From NCBI RefSeq assembly GCF_036188265.1, contig NZ_CP108093.1, forward strand, positions 2,418,001-2,482,000: a DNA stretch of 64,000 bases, written 5' to 3'. A model generated the notes under the pieces. The model ran no database searches. It had not been told where the DNA came from and worked only from the letters and a program-made list of their open reading frames with translations. Position numbers and translations under genes: made by a program. Origin of the DNA: Streptomyces sp. NBC_00247. GTDB taxonomy: Bacteria; Actinomycetota; Actinomycetes; Streptomycetales; Streptomycetaceae. Below, in pieces: positions 8,727 to 16,445 of the stretch; positions within the stretch are counted from its first letter, which is position 1; each line of letters begins with the position of its first letter.

Positions 8727-9608
8727 TCACTTGACGGAGCCGACGGTCATGCCTTCGATGATCCGGCGGCCCAGCCATACGTAGCAGGCGAGGACCGGGA
8801 GGACGACCACGGCCACGCCGGCGAACAGGCCGCCCCAGTCCGCGCCGTTGTACTGCATCTGCTGGAGGAAGCCGAGAAGTGCCAGGGAGAGTGTCTGGTG
8901 GTCGGTGTTCTGGATGAAGACGAGGGCGAACACGGTCTCGCCCCAGTGCTGGATCACGTTGAGGATCAGCACGGTGACCAGGCCGCCACGCGCCAGCGGG
9001 AGCATGACCTGCCAGAACGTGCGGAAGGCGGACGCCCCGTCCAGTGCGGCGGCCTCCTCCAGTTCGACCGGCAGGGTCGAGAAGAAGCCGGTGAGGAAGA
9101 AGACGGCGAAGGGCAGCGAGGTCGCGACGTAGACCACGATCAGGCCGAACAGGCTGTCCACGAGCAGCAGTTTGTTCATGACCACGAAGAGCGGCAGCAT
9201 CACGACCTGTGCCGGGATGCCGAGGCCGAGGGCGAAGAAGAGGACGAAGCCGCCGTTGAACCGGGTGGTGACCCGGCTGAGGACGTACGCGGCGGGCGCG
9301 GCGAACACGAGGGTGATCACGGCGGTGCCGCCGACCACGACGACCGTGTTGACGGCCGCCACCCCGAAGTTCCCCTCGCTCCAGGCCCGCGAGTAGTTGT
9401 CCCAGTGCAGGGCGCCCGGCAGGTGCCACGGCGAGCTGAAGATCTCGTCGGCGCTCTTCAGCGAGGAGAGCAGCAGCCACAGCCCGGTGAGGATGTTGAA
9501 GCCTGCGACGATCCAGACCAGCGGGACGCCGAGTACCTGGGTGGTGGTGAGCCGGCTCCTCGTGCGGGCGAGGCGGCCGGGGGGACGACCGGACGTGGTG
9601 ACGGCCAT
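8727..9608 (-). CDS. Sugar ABC transporter permease (MalG type)
   Basis: 293 aa, six predicted membrane helices, and the cytoplasmic EAA loop (ELEEAAALDGASAFRTFW) that contacts the ATPase. It resembles the second permease of carbohydrate-uptake type 1 importers. Start: ATG at 9608, which has AGGAGG nine bases upstream; the longer reading from 9647 adds 13 residues without a ribosome site. It follows the other permease after a 136-bp gap and precedes the regulator by 17 bp. No ATPase gene is present in the cluster; in Streptomyces such importers usually share the MsiK ATPase encoded elsewhere. Confidence 0.93.
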   Translation of the reverse strand: MAVTTSGRPPGRLARTRSRLTTTQVLGVPLVWIVAGFNILTGLWLLLSSLKSADEIFSSPWHLPGALHWDNYSRAWSEGNFGVAAVNTVVVVGGTAVITLVFAAPAAYVLSRVTTRFNGGFVLFFALGLGIPAQVVMLPLFVVMNKLLLVDSLFGLIVVYVATSLPFAVFFLTGFFSTLPVELEEAAALDGASAFRTFWQVMLPLARGGLVTVLILNVIQHWGETVFALVFIQNTDHQTLSLALLGFLQQMQYNGADWGGLFAGVAVVVLPVLACYVWLGRRIIEGMTVGSVK

Positions 9609-9744
9609 GGCGGCGGGCCTCCTGTGGTCTGGGGTACGCGGGATCATCGGGGTGTCCCGGGTGAGCGGGACGGTTCGGGCGCCGGGCCGCGCCGCGGTGG
9701 ACGGGAGCCCCCGGGCGCGATCCGGTCGGGGGTGGACCGCGCGG

Positions 9745-10800
9745 TCAGAACTGCACGGTGTCGCGCCGCATGACGCGGCGGATCAGGACGACGAGTACGC
9801 CGACCAGGGTGACCATCACGACGGCGCTCGCCGCGGCGGAGCCGTAGCGGGGTACGCCACCGGAGGCGAAGGCCTCCCCGTAGGTGTAGAGCGCGGTGTT
9901 CCACACCCCGGCGTCCGGCATCTGTCCGGCCGCGCCGGCGAAGGCGTAGATGAACTCGAAGACCTTGACGGCGCTGATGGTCCACAGCACCGCGCAGACG
10001 CCGACGACCTCCCACATCAGGGGCAGGGTCACATGGCGGAACTTCTGCAGCGCGTTGGCTCCGGCCAGCTCGCAGTCCTCGTACAGCTCCGGCGGGATCT
10101 GGTCCACCGCGGCCATCAGGATGGTGGTGTAGAAGCCGGTGGACGTCCAGACCAGGCCGACCATGATGACCCGGAAGATATTGCTCTGGCCGAGCCAGTT
10201 CGGCGGGTGCTCCATGCCCAGCGCGCCCACGAGCGCGTCGGCGAGCCCGTCGTGCTGGAAGAGGAAGCCCCAGAGGATCGACAGGACCACGCTGGGCACG
10301 ATGTTGGGGAAGAAGAGGATGGAGCGGGCGGCCTTGCGGCCCTTCATGTCCCGCAGCACCATCGTCAGCCCGAAGGAGACCAGGAAGGTCAGTCCGCCGA
10401 CGCCCAGAATGATCCACAGGGTGTTGGCGAAGGACTGCTGGAAGGTCGGATCGTCGAACAGACGGCGGTAGTTGTCGATGCCGACGAAGCTCATGGGGCC
10501 GGCGCCGCCCCACTTGTTGAAGCTGAGCCACACCGTGTAGAGCGACGGGCCGGCGAAGAACACCACGTAGACGAGGACGGCCGGCGCGAGGAGGGGCCAG
10601 AACAGCTTGCGGCGCCGGACGGCGAGCGGGCTGGGGCGGGCTTCGGACGGCTTCTTCCCGGGGCGCCCCTTGCCGGTGGCGGCGGGCGCCGCCGCCCCGG
10701 TCGAGGTCCCGCCGTCGGACGTCGCGCCGCGGCCCTCGGTGTCGGTGGACGCAGTCCCGGTGTCCGTCGTCGCGGTGGCCGTCGTCCCGGCGGGCGTCAC
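9745..10800 (-). CDS. Sugar ABC transporter permease (MalF type)
   Basis: 351 aa. A long low-complexity Thr/Ala/Gly N-terminus (about 60 residues) precedes six membrane helices starting at FWPLLAPAVLVYVVFF; the EAA loop is PPELYEDCELAGANALQKF. It forms the importer channel with the other permease. Start: GTG at 10800, overlapping the stop of the binding-protein gene by four bases (GTGA), so the two are translationally coupled. The same frame stays open into the binding-protein gene upstream, but that extension is not real coding sequence. Confidence 0.93.
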   Translation of the reverse strand: MTPAGTTATATTDTGTASTDTEGRGATSDGGTSTGAAAPAATGKGRPGKKPSEARPSPLAVRRRKLFWPLLAPAVLVYVVFFAGPSLYTVWLSFNKWGGAGPMSFVGIDNYRRLFDDPTFQQSFANTLWIILGVGGLTFLVSFGLTMVLRDMKGRKAARSILFFPNIVPSVVLSILWGFLFQHDGLADALVGALGMEHPPNWLGQSNIFRVIMVGLVWTSTGFYTTILMAAVDQIPPELYEDCELAGANALQKFRHVTLPLMWEVVGVCAVLWTISAVKVFEFIYAFAGAAGQMPDAGVWNTALYTYGEAFASGGVPRYGSAAASAVVMVTLVGVLVVLIRRVMRRDTVQF

Positions 10801-12131
10801 GAGGCGTTCTTCCAGTAGTCCGCGGTGCCGGACTTGAGCTTCCCCGCGAAGGACTCGGCGCTCGACTTGCCGGTGATGAAGCTGGTGTTGAGCGGCTGGA
10901 AGACCTTGGTGTACCACTCGGCGGCGGTCTCCTTCACGCCGTCGAGCGTCTTCACGGGCGTACCGGAGGCCAGAGCCTTCTGCGCGTCGGCGAGTTCGGC
11001 CGGGGCGGGGATGTCCGCGCGCGGGGTGATGTTCTTGGCCTCGGTGGAGATGCCGGAGAGCTGCTTCTTGGCGAGGAAGTAGGCGATGAACTTGCTCGCG
11101 GCGTCGGTGTTCTTCGCCTTCTTCGGGATGGAGAAGCCGATGAGCGAGATGTCCTGCGCCTGCTTCCCGCCGTCCGTGTTCACGGCCGGCACGGGGAACG
11201 AGCGGTAGCTGAAGCCGGGCGAGGCGAACTCGGCGGTCTCGCTGGGCGCGAAGGTACCCAGCAGCAGGAAGTCGGACTTGCCCTTGGCCCACTTCTGCTG
11301 CACGGCGGGCCACTTGGAGCCGTCGTACCCACCGGTGAAGTCGTCGGCCTTGACCAGGTCCTGGACCCTCTTGAGCGCGGCGACGAACTCCGGTGCCTCG
11401 AAAGCCTTTCCGGTCGGGTCGGCGGCGGCCTTTCCGAAGGCGCCCGGGCCGAGTGCGCGCAGAACGGCGTAGTACGTCCAGTAGGCGGAGTAGTCCGCGA
11501 TGTCGGAGTCCAGGGCGAGCGGGCCGTCGCCCCGGGCCTTCTTCCGGTCCGCCAGCAGCGCGGTGAACTCGTCCCAGGTGGCCGGCGGCTCGGCGGCCAC
11601 GTCGGGCAGGGCCTTGCCGTCGTACCAGACCTGGGTGGTCAGCACCTCGTAGGGGATCTGCCAGAGGGTGCCCTCGTCCGTGTTCAGATCGCGGTAGGAG
11701 GCCGGTACGACGCTGCCGACGGTGTTGCCGCTCTCCCCCGGGATCTCCTGGTCGAGTACGGAGGTGAGGTCGAGCGCCTGCCCGGTTGCCTGGAGTTGTG
11801 CGTAGGCGAAGCGGTCCGACGAGTCGACCAGGTCGGCGGGAACGTTGGAGGTGTTCAGAGTCGGCGCCAGCTGCTGGACGACCTGTCGCCCCTTCCACTG
11901 GACGCTGACCTTGATGCCGGTGTCCTCGGTGAACGCGTCGATCGCCGCCTGAACCACCTTGGCCTGCGGTTCGTTCTGCTTCCACATGGACCAGTAGGTG
12001 AACGAGTCGCCGCCCCCGCCCGCCGAGGAGGCGCCGGACGAACAGGCGGATGCCGTGAGGCCGAGGGTCGCCGCCAGGGCGACGGCGAGAACGGTGCGGC
12101 GCGAGAGGCTCGCGGATCGGTCGGAAGGCAT
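10797..12131 (-). CDS. Extracellular sugar-binding lipoprotein of ABC importer
   Basis: 444 aa, family 1 solute-binding protein. The signal peptide ends in a lipobox (TASAC, Cys30), so it is anchored to the outer face of the membrane after lipidation; a Ser/Gly-rich linker follows. The mature part has the SBP fold with FTYWSMWKQNEP at its start and TWDEFTALLADRKKARG in the middle. It should bind the oligosaccharide produced by the PL8 lyase and hand it to the two permeases. Start: ATG at 12131 with GAGGAGA upstream. It is the first gene of the leftward cluster, so the promoter lies in the 12132-12633 gap. Confidence 0.93.
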   Translation of the reverse strand: MPSDRSASLSRRTVLAVALAATLGLTASACSSGASSAGGGGDSFTYWSMWKQNEPQAKVVQAAIDAFTEDTGIKVSVQWKGRQVVQQLAPTLNTSNVPADLVDSSDRFAYAQLQATGQALDLTSVLDQEIPGESGNTVGSVVPASYRDLNTDEGTLWQIPYEVLTTQVWYDGKALPDVAAEPPATWDEFTALLADRKKARGDGPLALDSDIADYSAYWTYYAVLRALGPGAFGKAAADPTGKAFEAPEFVAALKRVQDLVKADDFTGGYDGSKWPAVQQKWAKGKSDFLLLGTFAPSETAEFASPGFSYRSFPVPAVNTDGGKQAQDISLIGFSIPKKAKNTDAASKFIAYFLAKKQLSGISTEAKNITPRADIPAPAELADAQKALASGTPVKTLDGVKETAAEWYTKVFQPLNTSFITGKSSAESFAGKLKSGTADYWKNAS

Positions 12132-12633
12132 GGCTCTCCTCGGAAACGGGGGTCTGAGGCGGGGCTGGCGAAGTGGCCCAATGATTTCCAGCCATTCATA
12201 GAGCGGTCAATCGCTTCTTGAGCGCATGAATCCCCTATGAATTCTCCGAGGCCGAGGCATCTTTCCCGCGAGGAAGGGCCTAACACCAGGTGATCGCGTG
12301 CGACGGGAGGGGAACCAGGAGTCGAACTCAATCGCAAGACATCAGCAATTCATATCGTTGAAACAGTTGACTTATCCGGCCACCAGAGCCCACGCTCTGC
12401 ACAGCCCGGCGAACCCGCCGAGGCGCCCGGGGCGCCACCGCCGCCCGCTCGACTCGGGTACCGGCGGCCCGACTTCGGTGCCGCCCCGCCGGCTTCCGTA
12501 CCGGTGGCCCGGCTCCGGTGCCGGGCGCCCGATCTCCGGTACCGCCCGCTCGGCTCCGGTACCGCCCGCTCGCCCCCGCCGCCCGCGCGACCCCCGCTCG
12601 ACCCCCGTTCGGCTCACCCGAGGAGGACTTCCC
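12132..12633. promoter_or_regulatory. Divergent control region of uptake cluster and sulfatase
   Basis: No gene is seen here. The left part (12170-12400) is much richer in A+T than its surroundings and holds four copies of ATGAAT or its complement (12194-12199, 12226-12231, 12237-12242, 12348-12353), two of them directly repeated at 11-bp spacing, about one helical turn. These are candidate sites for the GntR/LacI regulator. TTGACT near 12367 could be a -35 for the sulfatase, but no clear -10 follows. The right part is a tandem repeat (12450-12570). Confidence 0.5.
12450..12570. repeat. Six tandem 20-21 bp repeats
   Basis: Six imperfect head-to-tail units (12450, 12470, 12490, 12510, 12530, 12551) with approximate consensus CGGCTCCGGTACCGCCCGCC. 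The last two share CTCCGGTACCGCCCGCTCG. The core CCGGTACCGCCCG reappears in tandem 22-bp units at 54526-54590. Confidence 0.75.
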
Positions 12634-14130
12634 ATGGCCAGCCGCGACCCGCTCCGCCCCAACGTCCTGTTGATCCTCTCGGACGACCAAGGGCCGTGGG
12701 CCATGGGCTGCGCGGGCAACGACGAGATCCACACCCCGCATCTGGACGCGCTGGCGGACCGCGGGGTCCGTTTCAGCCGCTTCTTCTGCACCTCGCCGGT
12801 CTGCTCGCCGGCCCGCGCCTCGCTCTTCACCGGTGAACTGCCGTCCCAGCACGGGGTGCACGACTGGCTCTCGTACCATCACGCCGGACGGACGGGCATC
12901 GACTTCCTGTCCGGCCGGACCCTCTTCACGGATGTCTTCGCCGACGCCGGTTACCGCCTCGGCCTCAGCGGCAAGTGGCACCTGGGCGCCAACGACCGCC
13001 CGCGCAAGGGCTTCGTGCACTGGTACGCGCACGAGAGCGGCGGCGGCCCGTACTACGGCGCCCCGCTCTACCGCGACGGCGTCCGCACCGAGGAGCCGTC
13101 CTACCTCACCGACGCGCTCGCCGACGACGCCCAGGAGTTCCTCACCGCCGAGTCCGGCCGCCCGGAGCCCTTCCACCTCTCCCTGCACTTCACCGCCCCG
13201 CACAAGCCCTGGAAGGGCCAACACCCGCCTGAATACACGGCGTTGTACGAGGACTGCGCGTTCGACAGCTGCCCGCAGGGCCCCGCGCACCCCTGGCAGC
13301 CGCTGGACGAGAACGGCGCCCCGGTCGGCGGTGAGAGCGACACCCGCGAGGCCCTCATCGGCTACTTCGCCGCCACGACGGCCATGGACGCCGCCATCGG
13401 CCGGGTGCTCGCCCGGCTCGACGCGCTCGGCCTCACCGGATCGACCCTGGTGATCTTCACCAGTGACAACGGCTTCAACGCCGGGCACCACGGCATCTGG
13501 GGCAAGGGCAACGGCACCTTCCCGCAGAACATGTACGACAGTTCGGTGCTCGTCCCCTGCCTGATGTCACAACCCGGCCGCATCCCGGCCGGCCGGCACA
13601 GCGAGGCGCTGCTGTCCCAGTACGACGTACTGCCGACGCTCGTGGAACACCTCGGCATCGACCACGACCATGACCCCGCCCTCCCGGGCCGCTCCTTCGC
13701 GGACATCCTGGCGGGCACGGACGGCGCCCCGGCCGACGAAGCGGCCACCGGGGCGATCACCGGCGCAGCCGCCGGACCGGTCCGCGCGGGCGACGCCGAC
13801 CGCGAGCGGGTCGTGGTCTACGACGAGTACGGCCCGGTGCGCATGATCCGCACCCGGGACCGCAAGTACGTCCACCGCTACCCGCACGGACCGCACGAGT
13901 TCTACGACCTGACCGCCGATCCGGGCGAGGAGCGCAACCTCGTCGGCGACCCGTCCCGCGCCGCCGAGCGCGTCGCCCTCGCCGCCCGTCTGGACGCCTG
14001 GTTCGCGCGGTACGTGGACCCTGCCCAGGACGGCGCCCGCCTGCCCGTCACCGGCTCCGGCCAGCGGACTCCGGTCTCCCCCGGCTCACTGCCGACGGCC
14101 TTCGAACCGGCCCCGGGCAGGGCCTCCTGA
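12634..14130 (+). CDS. Type I sulfatase (formylglycine, Cys type), apparently cytoplasmic
   Basis: 498 aa. Hydrolyses sulfate esters. It carries the sulfatase signature CSPARASLFTG; Cys57 is the residue converted to formylglycine and Arg61 completes C-x-P-x-R. The N-terminal metal-site motif is LILSDDQG (Asp17, Asp18), and FTSDNGFNAGHHG near residue 275 supplies the second Asp-Asn metal pair. There is no signal peptide, so it should work inside the cell on imported sugars rather than on the polymer. A formylglycine-generating enzyme is needed and is not in this window. Start: ATG at 12634 with AGGAGG eight bases upstream. It is divergent from the importer cluster. Confidence 0.93.
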   Translation: MASRDPLRPNVLLILSDDQGPWAMGCAGNDEIHTPHLDALADRGVRFSRFFCTSPVCSPARASLFTGELPSQHGVHDWLSYHHAGRTGIDFLSGRTLFTDVFADAGYRLGLSGKWHLGANDRPRKGFVHWYAHESGGGPYYGAPLYRDGVRTEEPSYLTDALADDAQEFLTAESGRPEPFHLSLHFTAPHKPWKGQHPPEYTALYEDCAFDSCPQGPAHPWQPLDENGAPVGGESDTREALIGYFAATTAMDAAIGRVLARLDALGLTGSTLVIFTSDNGFNAGHHGIWGKGNGTFPQNMYDSSVLVPCLMSQPGRIPAGRHSEALLSQYDVLPTLVEHLGIDHDHDPALPGRSFADILAGTDGAPADEAATGAITGAAAGPVRAGDADRERVVVYDEYGPVRMIRTRDRKYVHRYPHGPHEFYDLTADPGEERNLVGDPSRAAERVALAARLDAWFARYVDPAQDGARLPVTGSGQRTPVSPGSLPTAFEPAPGRAS

Positions 14131-14163
14131 GGCAGCGGTGACGGTTCCGGCGAGTCCGGCCGC

Positions 14164-14194
14164 AGCCGTCCGCGCGGAGGCCGCGCGGACGGCT
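14164..14194 (+). terminator. Hairpin terminator after sulfatase gene
   Basis: A perfect 14-bp stem, AGCCGTCCGCGCGG (14164-14177) with its complement at 14181-14194 and a 3-base loop, lies 34 bp after the sulfatase stop. No T-run follows, as is common in Streptomyces. Confidence 0.65.
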
Positions 14195-14383
14195 CGCGCG
14201 GGCCGATCGCACCCCTGTCAACCTGCCTCCCGGATTTCATCCCCCCGCTCCCGACCGGCGGCCCGGGCGTCCGGAGCGGACACCGCGACGACGCCGGTAG
14301 GGCCCCGGCACCGCACCCGGACGACTCCCGCGCGGGTCGGTCCCGGATTCCATACCAACCGCCCCGTTTCTGCCTCACTCTGG

Positions 14384-14409
14384 GTATCCGAAGATCACCC
14401 TTCGGATAC
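14384..14409. promoter_or_regulatory. Perfect inverted repeat before small gene
   Basis: GTATCCGAA (14384-14392) and TTCGGATAC (14401-14409) form a perfect 9-bp inverted repeat around an 8-base spacer, ending directly before the ribosome site (GGAGAGG) of the 77-residue gene at 14426. It could be an operator or an mRNA hairpin that gates translation. Confidence 0.55.
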
Positions 14410-14425
14410 GGAGAGGACGAGAAGA

Positions 14426-14659
14426 GTGAACGCCAAGAGAAGCGAACCCGCCGTCGGAGCACTGGTGGTGGACGCGTCACGCCCCGGTGTGATCGGCGAG
14501 TTCCGGAGCGTCTCGGGCTCTTTCTGGCAGCTGCGGCCGGTGGCCGGAGGGGCCGAGTGGCAGGCCGATCCGGAGCAGGTGCGGTTCGCGGACCCCGCCG
14601 AGCGGCTGCGCGCCGAGAACGCGCGGTGCAACGCGCGGAGCCGGGGCGAGCGGCTGTGA
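14426..14659 (+). CDS. Small protein of unknown function (77 aa)
   Basis: 77 aa beginning MNAKRSEPAVGALVVDAS. The middle part has a beta-rich look (GVIGEFRSVSGSFWQLRP then AEWQADPEQVRFADP) resembling small SH3-like proteins common in Streptomyces; the C-terminus is a charged helix. No known catalytic motif. Start: GTG at 14426, with GGAGAGG about nine bases upstream. The perfect inverted repeat immediately in front suggests dedicated control. Confidence 0.65.
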   Translation: MNAKRSEPAVGALVVDASRPGVIGEFRSVSGSFWQLRPVAGGAEWQADPEQVRFADPAERLRAENARCNARSRGERL

Positions 14660-14663
14660 CCCA

Positions 14664-15038
14664 CTAGGCGGACGGCAGCCAGGGGCCGGGCCCACGCCCG
14701 GCGACCGGCGACCGGCGACCGGCGACCGGCGACCGGCGACCGGCGACCGGCGACCGGCGACCGGCGACCGGCGCGGAACGATCCCCGCCCCACGAGGTCG
14801 GCCGGCCGGTGCGGAGCGTGTCGTACGCATCGGCCACGACTGCGCCGTCACGGATCGCCGGCAGGCCGAGCAGGGCCGGGGGCAGCGTCACCCCGAGCGC
14901 CCTCTCGGCCTCACGCACCGCCTCGTCCGTCGGAGGCGGCTGGACGCGGGGCTCACTGTCGCCCCAGAACCCCGCCACGGCCTCGTCGAATCGCCCCGCG
15001 GGCGCAGCCCACGACGCCGGGGGCAACCCCTGGCGCAT
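14664..15038 (-). pseudogene. Degraded SUKH (SMI1/KNR4) family gene running into a heptanucleotide repeat
   Basis: 124 codons from ATG at 15038 with GAGGAG upstream. The N-terminal part matches the start of a SUKH domain: FDEAVAGFWGDSEPRV, then DEAVREAERALGVTLPPALL and VVADAYDTLRTGRPTSW. After about residue 88 the protein becomes RSPVAGR repeats encoded by ten 7-bp units, and the rest of the domain is absent. The family is normally longer. SUKH proteins often act as immunity factors against toxins; no toxin gene is adjacent. Read as a 3'-truncated pseudogene, although it could still make a short protein. Confidence 0.6.
14701..14773. repeat. Ten-copy heptanucleotide repeat
   Basis: GCGACCG is repeated ten times without a mismatch (14701-14770), followed by GCG. 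It lies inside the 3' part of the broken SUKH gene. As the unit is not a multiple of three, each gain or loss shifts the frame, but every frame reads as Arg-Ser-Pro-Val-Ala-Gly-type repeats and stays open. Confidence 0.95.
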
Positions 15039-15161
15039 CGCCGCTCCTCGGATCAGGAACGCTCTTTGGGGTGCGACATCCCTGATTCCCCCCAGGAACC
15101 CGAGCCTCCCGCGTTACGTTGCGGCCGACTCCGACATCGAGACGGAAGAGGCGAACAGACA

Positions 15162-16088
15162 ATGGCACGCACGGAGTTACTTCCCCCGACGGACGTGTGG
15201 CTGCTGGTACGGGCGCTGCCGGTGCCGTTGCAGGGCGCGACCCACCGGCTGGCGGACGCCCTCGCCGCGCTCCACGGCCCGAGGTTCGCCGTCTGGCACA
15301 CCAACGAGTTCGTGTTCGGCGTCCGCGAGGGGCGGTTGTTCCTGCGGACCCTGGGCGGCGCGGAGGTTCCCGCCCCGAAGGTCGTCCTCGTGCGCCAGAC
15401 CCCGGGCTCCATGCACCACGATCGCGAGGTGACCCTGCTGCGGCACCTGGAGCGCATGGGGTCCACCCTCCTCAACCCGCTGGCGGCGCATCTCGTCTGC
15501 CGCAACAAGGTCTGGCAGATGCAGGAACTGGCCTTGGCCGGCCTGCCGGTGCCGGACACACTCTCGTACGGGACGGCGCCCCTGGAGGGGGTGGTCCGTA
15601 CTCAAGGTCTCGACACCCCGTGCGTGGTCAAGTCGGTCACCGGCCACAAGGGCAAGCAGGTCTTCCTCGCCCCCGACACCCACCTGCTGCGCGGTATCGC
15701 GGGGGCTCTGGCGCAGGAGACCCCGCACCTCTTCCAGCAGTACGTCGCGCACTCGCACGGCCGGGACCTGCGGCTGATCGTGGTCGACGGCGAGACCGTG
15801 GGCGTGGCCGTACGCACCTCCCGCAACGGCGGCCTCGCCTCGAACATCGGCCAGGGCGGCTCCGCCACCGTCTGCCCGGGCGAGTACCCGGAGGCGGAGG
15901 CGCTGGCCGTGCGGGCGGCCGGGGCGATGGGCCTCGCCATCGCCGGGGTGGACCTCCTCTTCGCCTCCGAGGACACCTTCACGGTCTGCGAGGTCAACGC
16001 GGTCCCCGGCTGGCGCCCGCAGATGACGGCGGTGATCCCCGCCATCACGGCGGGCGTCGACCGCCGTATCGAGGCGTGGAGCGGCTGA
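15162..16088 (+). CDS. RimK-like ATP-grasp ligase
   Basis: 308 aa. ATP-grasp fold: a preATP domain (about 1-95), then the ATP-binding domain with PCVVKSVTGHKGKQVFL (Lys for the ATP phosphate), FQQYVAHSHGRDLRLIVV and the Mg-binding CEVNAVPGWRP (Glu and Asn). Closest in look to RimK/LysX-type alpha-L-glutamate ligases, which join an amino acid to a carboxylate on a protein or small molecule; the acceptor cannot be told. Start: ATG at 15162; GGAAGAGG lies about 12 bases upstream, a rather distant ribosome site. No partner gene is adjacent. Confidence 0.82.
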   Translation: MARTELLPPTDVWLLVRALPVPLQGATHRLADALAALHGPRFAVWHTNEFVFGVREGRLFLRTLGGAEVPAPKVVLVRQTPGSMHHDREVTLLRHLERMGSTLLNPLAAHLVCRNKVWQMQELALAGLPVPDTLSYGTAPLEGVVRTQGLDTPCVVKSVTGHKGKQVFLAPDTHLLRGIAGALAQETPHLFQQYVAHSHGRDLRLIVVDGETVGVAVRTSRNGGLASNIGQGGSATVCPGEYPEAEALAVRAAGAMGLAIAGVDLLFASEDTFTVCEVNAVPGWRPQMTAVIPAITAGVDRRIEAWSG

Positions 16089-16208
16089 GCCGGGCCCCCG
16101 CCGGCGCTTCCGTACGAGCGCGCGGAGGACCGGCGCCGACTGGCCGGGTGCGCCCGCGTGTCATGCGGTCGAGGACGGCCGGTGGCCGGCGGGCCCCGTC
16201 CGCCGCCT

Positions 16209-16445
16209 CTACCCGTCCGCGTCGTACGTCAGCAGGTCACCAGGCTGGCAGTCGAGGGCCTCGCAGATGCGGGTCAGTGTGGTGAAGCGGATCGCGCGGG
16301 CCCGTCCGTTCTTGAGGATGGACAGGTTCACATTGGTGACACCGACCCGGGAGGCGAGCTCCGCGAGGGTCATGCCGCGGTCGGTGAGCAGTCGGTCGAG
16401 GTGGACCTCGATCCCATGGCTCCCGTTGTCGTCCACCACCGTCAC
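16209..16445 (-). CDS. Xre/Cro-CI type HTH regulator (YozG-like)
   Basis: 78 aa, essentially one helix-turn-helix domain: EVHLDRLLTDRGMTLAELA, then ASRVGVTNVNLSILKNGRA as the recognition part, ending DCQPGDLLTYDADG. This short form is typically encoded beside DUF2975 membrane proteins, as here. Start: GTG at 16445 overlaps the DUF2975 stop by four bases (GTGA), so translation is coupled. It probably represses its own two-gene operon, with candidate sites at 17149-17180. Confidence 0.9.
   Translation of the reverse strand: MTVVDDNGSHGIEVHLDRLLTDRGMTLAELASRVGVTNVNLSILKNGRARAIRFTTLTRICEALDCQPGDLLTYDADG

Noticed and set aside
9745..12195. An apparent single 816-residue leftward protein joining an Arg-rich region to the MalF-type permease
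   Set aside because: The first ~465 codons are the wrong frame of the binding-protein gene. The real permease starts at the GTG at 10800, overlapping the binding-protein stop.
14701..14773. CRISPR-like or palindromic repeat array
   Set aside because: Units are 7 bp and contiguous with no spacers, so it is a simple tandem repeat.
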